DNA of 64,000 nucleotides from the NCBI GenBank assembly GCA_046160485.1, contig JBJXGV010000036.1, forward strand, positions 144,800 through 208,799, read 5' to 3'. The DNA is from JBJXGV01 sp046160485 (GTDB lineage: Bacteria > Orphanbacterota > Orphanbacteria > JBJXGV01). The position numbers and the translations under genes were made by a program. A model generated the notes under the pieces. That model saw only the letters and a list, made by a program, of their open reading frames with translations, was not told the origin of the DNA and did no database searches. Of this stretch, positions 60,146 to 64,000 are shown piece by piece (position 1 is the stretch's first letter; each line of letters opens with the position of its first letter).

Positions 60146-61633
60146 GTGTCACGTACTCTGATTTCCTGGTCGCACCGAGTCGCGCCCAGCGCGATCGCCA
60201 TCGCGGCGTTCGTGGCCGCGCCGGTTCATGGCGTCGCTCGCGTCGCCCATGCCGCGTCGCCGGGCGATATCGTCATCAACGAAGTGATGCAAAACCCCGC
60301 CGCGGTGGCGGACGCGTCCGGAGAATGGTTCGAGCTCTATAACGCGACGGGCGCGCCGGTCAGCCTCGACGGCTGGAAGATCGAAAGCGGCGGCAGCGAA
60401 AGCCACACCATTTCGTCGGGAGGCACGCTCGTGATTCCGGCCGGCGGTTTCGTCGCGCTCGGAAAGAACGGCACACCGGCGACGAACGGCGGCTACACGC
60501 CGGCGTACGTCTATCCCACGATTTCGCTCGGCAACGGCTCCGACATTCTCGTGATTCGCGAGGGAGGAGTCGCGATCGACAGCGTCGCGTGGGACGACGG
60601 CGCGACGTTTCCGGACCCGGACGGCGGCTCGATGGAGCTGATCGATCCGCTTTCGGACAACCGGATCGGAACGAATTGGGCGGCGAATACCACGACGCCG
60701 TACGGCGCCGGGGATTTCGGGACGCCCGGAGCGGCGAATGCCAACACGGTCGACGCCGGATCGGGCCCGACGATCGCGAACGTTTCGCACGCGCCCGGGG
60801 CGCCGATCGAAACGGACAGCGTGCGCATCCGCGCGGAAGTCACCGACAACCTCGGGATCGAAGAGGTCTGCGTCGAGTTTCGCGTGAACGGCGCTTCCGC
60901 GACGGCGGCGACGATGACGCTCACGACCGGCGCGATTTACGAAGCCAAGCTCGCGCCGCGTCCGGCCGGAACCACGGTCAGTTACATCATCGTGGCGCGC
61001 GATGTCGACGGGAACGTGGCGCTTTCGCCGGCGAACGCGCCCGCGGAAACTTACAGCTACTCGGTCGGCAGCTTCGCGCTGACGATCAGCTTGAACGAAG
61101 TGCTCGCCGACCCGCCGACATCCACCGGTGACCCGCTCGGGGGCGACGTCAATCGCGACGGCGAAGGCGACTCGTTCGAGGACGAGTTTATCGAGCTGGT
61201 CAACTTCGGAACGCAGCCGGTGGACATCTCCGGATGGACGCTCTCGGACGATGACGCGCCGGGAGCGGAGTTCGCGTTTCCGGCGGGCACCGTTGTCCCG
61301 TCGATGGGATTCGTGACGCTCTTCGGCGGCGGTTCGCCGCAGGGATTCAGCGGGCTCGTTTTCGTCGACGATGGACGAATCGGGAACGGGCTCGGCAACA
61401 CGGGCGAAACGGTCGAACTCAAACGCGACGGAATTCTCGTGGATGTCTTGGTCTACGGCGCGGAAGCGGGGAACGACGAGTCGTTGATTCGCGTTCCCGA
61501 CGGGACGGGAGTCTGGACGCGGCCTGGCGAGCAGGGCTTCCTCGAGCCGTACACGCCGCACGCTCCGAACGGCGGCGGGTTCATCGCGAACGAAATCACG
61601 ACTTGGGGGAAGATCAAGGCCGTCTTCCGGTAG
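60146..61633 (+). CDS. Secreted protein with two lamin-tail domains and C-terminal TWG-type tag
   Basis: 495 residues. Signal peptide (about 1-38, ending AHA), first lamin-tail domain (about 40-175, DIVINEVMQNPA ... WFELYNATGAPVSLDGW), an Ig-like middle (about 205-305), and a second lamin-tail domain (about 312-450, SLNEVLADPP ... FIELVNFGTQPVDISGW). The protein ends in ITTWGKIKAVFR, matching the C-terminus of the Cys-rich repeat protein. GTG 60146 has AAGGAGA 5-6 bases upstream. Such domains are common in extracellular proteins of FCB bacteria; binding partner unknown. Confidence 0.86.
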   Translation: MSRTLISWSHRVAPSAIAIAAFVAAPVHGVARVAHAASPGDIVINEVMQNPAAVADASGEWFELYNATGAPVSLDGWKIESGGSESHTISSGGTLVIPAGGFVALGKNGTPATNGGYTPAYVYPTISLGNGSDILVIREGGVAIDSVAWDDGATFPDPDGGSMELIDPLSDNRIGTNWAANTTTPYGAGDFGTPGAANANTVDAGSGPTIANVSHAPGAPIETDSVRIRAEVTDNLGIEEVCVEFRVNGASATAATMTLTTGAIYEAKLAPRPAGTTVSYIIVARDVDGNVALSPANAPAETYSYSVGSFALTISLNEVLADPPTSTGDPLGGDVNRDGEGDSFEDEFIELVNFGTQPVDISGWTLSDDDAPGAEFAFPAGTVVPSMGFVTLFGGGSPQGFSGLVFVDDGRIGNGLGNTGETVELKRDGILVDVLVYGAEAGNDESLIRVPDGTGVWTRPGEQGFLEPYTPHAPNGGGFIANEITTWGKIKAVFR

Positions 61634-61686
61634 CGGTGCGCCGCGTGATGGGCCGGCCTCGCGTCGCCGCGGGGCCGGCCGTCGCG

Positions 61687-62100
61687 CTAGACCTCGCCGC
61701 GATCGATGAAGTTGTCGAGGACTCCGAGAAAAACTTCGGGCTCGAGGGTCGCCGGGCGCGTCTTCTCGAGAAATTGCGATTCGACGAAATCGTGAATCTC
61801 TTCGAGTCCGACGTCACGCCACACTTCGAGCCTCGAGTTGCGCCGGTCGTCGGCCTCGCCGGAGAGGACCAGCCGTTTAAGGAGGCGTTGCGCGGGCCGG
61901 TAAAGCAGAATCACCTGCGCGTGCGAGCGGCCGCCGCGATCGAAGAAGTTGAGAAACGCGGGCACGCCAGGGGAGCGCGTCTGCTGTTCGAGGAGCGCGC
62001 GAAACTCAAAGTCGAGATCCGCGAACGCGGCGTGTTCGATGACATGAACCTCGGCGGGATGCGGCGCGTCGGGTTCCGGCTCGTTGCGCGGGGTTCTCAC
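61687..62100 (-). CDS. Hypothetical protein
   Basis: 137 residues, cytoplasmic, no known family. Acidic overall, with FLNFFDRGGRSHAQVILLYRP in the middle and a helical C-terminus (EEIHDFVESQFLEK). GTG 62100 follows GAGAGAA; the frame is open further upstream but into the murJ promoter and start. It stands alone, convergent with the lamin-tail gene and divergent from murJ. The opposite-strand frame is open too, so the coding call rests on composition and the plausible start. Confidence 0.5.
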   Translation of the reverse strand: MRTPRNEPEPDAPHPAEVHVIEHAAFADLDFEFRALLEQQTRSPGVPAFLNFFDRGGRSHAQVILLYRPAQRLLKRLVLSGEADDRRNSRLEVWRDVGLEEIHDFVESQFLEKTRPATLEPEVFLGVLDNFIDRGEV

Positions 62101-62154
62101 GTTCTCTCTATCGGCACGGCGTCGCGGAAGAGAAGAGCCCCGCTGTGTGAGCAA

Positions 62155-62183
62155 TTGCTCGTCGCGGGGCCGTATGTTATGAC
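62155..62183 (+). promoter_or_regulatory. Promoter of murJ (leaderless candidate)
   Basis: TTGCTC (62155-62160), 17-base spacer, TATGAC (62178-62183). Transcription would begin near 62190, about 5 bases before the ATG at 62195, which has no Shine-Dalgarno. Confidence 0.4.
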
Positions 62184-62194
62184 TCGCCGCGCGA

Positions 62195-64000
62195 ATGAGA
62201 GGCGACCGAGCGGGAGCGGGGACGAGGGGCGGGGATGCGCTAGCGGGTTCCGTTGGACGGGACGGGAGCCCGTCCGCCGGCGTGCCGCCGCCGCCTGAGG
62301 AAGAGAGCACCCGGCTCATCACGCGCTCGGCGGGGAAGATGGGCGTGGCGACCTCGCTGTCGCGCGTGCTCGGCCTCGCGCGCGACGCTGTTTTCGCCGC
62401 CATCTTCGGCACGTCGGCGGCTGCCGACGCGTTCAATCTCGCCTTCACGATTCCGAACTTCTTCCGGCGATTGCTCGGCGAGGGGATCCTTTCCGCGGCG
62501 TTCGTACCGGTCTACTCCGAGCATGTCGAGCGCCGGTCTCGCGACGAGGTCCACGCGCTCGGAAGCGCGGCGCTCACGGATCTCGCGCTCGTTCTTACCG
62601 TCGTCACCGCGGCAGGGATGGCGGCGTCGCGCCTTCTCGTCGGCCTCTACGCGCCGGGGTGGAGCGACCTCCCCGGGCAGGTCTCGCTCACGTCGGGACT
62701 GACGCGCCTGCTCTTCCCGTACATCTTGTTCGTCGGGCTCGCGGCGCTCGTCCAAGCCATCCTCTCGGCGTCGTACCGATTCACGGTCTCCGCCCTTTCG
62801 CCGGTCGTGCTCAACATCTGTTTCATCGTCGCCGCGTTTACGCTCTGCCCGCTCTTCGGTCCGCGCCTCGAGGACCAAATCTACGGCTTCGCGATCGGCG
62901 GACTGGTCGGCGGTCTCGGGCAGCTTGTTATTCAGGCTCCGGTCTTAAAGTCGATCGGGTTCCGGTTCCGGCCGCGCATCGACTTCCGCTCGAAGGAAGT
63001 GCGCGAGATCATGACGCTCATGGGACCGGGGCTCTTCGGCCTTGGCGTCGCGCAGATCAACCTGATTGTCGACACGCTCTTCGCGACGTACCTTCCGAGC
63101 GGCAGCGTGACGGCGCTTCGCCTCGGGAGCCGCGTGGCGCTCCTGCCGCTCGGCGTCTTCGGCGTCGCGATCGCCTCCGCGTCGCTGCCGGTGCTGTCGC
63201 GCCGCGTCGCGCGCGGCGACATGGCCGCAGCGCGCGAAGTTCTCTCTCATTCGACGCGCATGATCTTCTTTCTGCTCATTCCCGCGACGTTCGGGCTCGT
63301 GGTTCTCAGCGAACCGATCACGCGGCTACTCTTCGTGCGCGGGGCGTTCGATGCCGGCGCCTCGCTCACCACCACCGCGAGCGTTCTGGCGCTCTACTCG
63401 GTCGGGCTCTTCGCGTACGGCGGCGTCAAAGGAGCGATCCAAGTGTTCTATTCGATGAAAGACACTCGGACCCCCGTCGCCATCGCCGCCGTGGCGCTCG
63501 TCGTCAACGTGGTGCTCAACCTGATCCTGATGCGGCCGCTCGGCGCCGGCGGGCTCGCTCTTGCGTCTTCGATCAGCTCCGTCGTGAACTTCGCGCTCCT
63601 GCTCGTGATGTTGCGCCGGAAGGTCGGGCGATTGGACGGCCGCACGATGACGATCTCGACTTTGCGGATCACCGCGGCGTCGGTCGTGATGGCGGCGGCA
63701 ACCTGGGGCACGTACGCGTTCCTCGGCGCGTTCCTCCCCGAGGAGCGCTTCGTGTCGCTTGCGACTCGGCTCGGCGCGGCGATCGCCGTCGCGCTCGCGG
63801 CGTACTTCGGCGCCGCCGCGCTTCTGCGCATGGGGGAGTTCGCGCATCTTATGTCGTTCTTCCGGCGGCGCGCGAAGGGGAGCGGCGGCGACACGGTGCG
63901 CGACGACATGCCGGGTAGCGCCGCGCCGCGCGATGGCACGCCGCGCGACGGCACGCCGCGCGACGGCACACCGCGCGACGGCACGCCGCGCGATGGCGCG
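62195..64000 (+). CDS. murJ: Lipid II flippase MurJ (C-terminus beyond the window)
   Basis: 602 codons are inside the window and the frame is still open. After a Gly/Arg/Pro-rich leader of about 45 residues comes the MurJ (MviN) domain with about 14 transmembrane helices: GVATSLSRVLGLARD, FNLAFTIPNFFRRLLGEG, FVPVYSE, and FRLFVRGAF-like VRGAFDAGAS. It flips lipid II across the inner membrane, complementing the dcw cluster in this window. The C-terminal cytoplasmic tail turns into repeated RDGTP pentapeptides just before the window ends. Confidence 0.93.
   Translation, partial: MRGDRAGAGTRGGDALAGSVGRDGSPSAGVPPPPEEESTRLITRSAGKMGVATSLSRVLGLARDAVFAAIFGTSAAADAFNLAFTIPNFFRRLLGEGILSAAFVPVYSEHVERRSRDEVHALGSAALTDLALVLTVVTAAGMAASRLLVGLYAPGWSDLPGQVSLTSGLTRLLFPYILFVGLAALVQAILSASYRFTVSALSPVVLNICFIVAAFTLCPLFGPRLEDQIYGFAIGGLVGGLGQLVIQAPVLKSIGFRFRPRIDFRSKEVREIMTLMGPGLFGLGVAQINLIVDTLFATYLPSGSVTALRLGSRVALLPLGVFGVAIASASLPVLSRRVARGDMAAAREVLSHSTRMIFFLLIPATFGLVVLSEPITRLLFVRGAFDAGASLTTTASVLALYSVGLFAYGGVKGAIQVFYSMKDTRTPVAIAAVALVVNVVLNLILMRPLGAGGLALASSISSVVNFALLLVMLRRKVGRLDGRTMTISTLRITAASVVMAAATWGTYAFLGAFLPEERFVSLATRLGAAIAVALAAYFGAAALLRMGEFAHLMSFFRRRAKGSGGDTVRDDMPGSAAPRDGTPRDGTPRDGTPRDGTPRDGA
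63929..64000 (+). repeat. 15-bp tandem repeat in the murJ tail
   Basis: Nearly identical units of the form CGCGACGGCACGCCG, encoding RDGTP, repeat almost five times and continue past the window edge. Differences are single C/T or A/G changes. Confidence 0.85.

Noticed and set aside
62659..63918. Plus-strand open frame inside murJ
   Set aside because: It is out of frame with the conserved MurJ protein, which reads from 62195 past the window end, and is an Arg-rich shadow.
1..64000. CRISPR arrays, insertion sequences, prophage or defence islands
   Set aside because: No regularly spaced repeats, transposase, integrase or phage structural motifs were found; the PD-(D/E)XK-like gene alone does not make a defence system.

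Overview
The window looks like a high-GC, Gram-negative bacterial chromosome. Gene order and families are bacterial throughout: a complete division and cell-wall (dcw) cluster, a MurE carrying the DNPR motif of meso-diaminopimelate-adding enzymes, lipoprotein signal peptides, an outer-membrane beta-barrel candidate, and a secreted protein with a FlgD-like C-terminal tail. Such tails are known from FCB-type phyla that use type IX-like secretion. This points to an uncultured FCB-related lineage (something like Ca. Eisenbacteria), but that placement is inference and no rRNA gene is present to test it. No tRNA, rRNA, CRISPR array, insertion sequence or phage gene was seen.

Layout. 1-12.8 kb is central carbon and redox metabolism: a biotin-dependent acyl-CoA carboxylase (minus strand, cut by the window edge), the membrane part of the proton-translocating transhydrogenase (pntAB-pntB), a membrane-anchored sulfatase-fold protein with TPRs, then a plus-strand operon of thiolase, enoyl-CoA hydratase, second thiolase, acyl-CoA dehydrogenase, SthA-type transhydrogenase and an isocitrate/isopropylmalate-type dehydrogenase. 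13-15.3 kb holds two exported proteins (His-rich DUF1579 protein; TlpA-like thioredoxin lipoprotein). 15.4-33.6 kb is the dcw cluster in classical order, mraZ-rsmH-ftsL-ftsI-murE-murF-mraY-murD-ftsW-murG-murC-murB-ftsQ-ftsA-ftsZ, without ddl, mostly joined by ATGA/GTGA overlaps and preceded by a promoter with MraZ boxes. 33.7-36.6 kb holds rpmB, a glutaredoxin-like gene, a structured intergenic element and a large lipoprotein.

36.6-43 kb is a six-gene minus-strand operon: two zinc alcohol dehydrogenases, a small PD-(D/E)XK-like protein, and a heterodimeric ABC exporter whose two half-transporters flank a 63-residue unknown protein. 43-47.6 kb holds a GT39-type membrane glycosyltransferase, a secreted FG-GAP/UnbV protein with FlgD-like tail, and, divergently, a PorV-like barrel. 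47.7-54.1 kb is a three-gene operon: ABC ATPase, ABC permease fused to an M1 aminopeptidase, and a membrane sulfatase-fold protein with Thr in the nucleophile position. 54-61.6 kb holds two large secreted proteins (Cys-rich repeat protein; lamin-tail protein) that share a C-terminal tag around Trp-Gly-[RK]-Ile-Lys, flanking a PHP-like/GT4 glycosyltransferase and a small exported protein. The window ends inside murJ (lipid II flippase).

The most unusual signals are the shared C-terminal tag of the two secreted proteins, the PorV-like/FlgD-tail pair, the PHP-GT4 protein with a ruined PHP metal site, three promoters that imply leaderless mRNAs, and the structured element at 34.37-34.44 kb.
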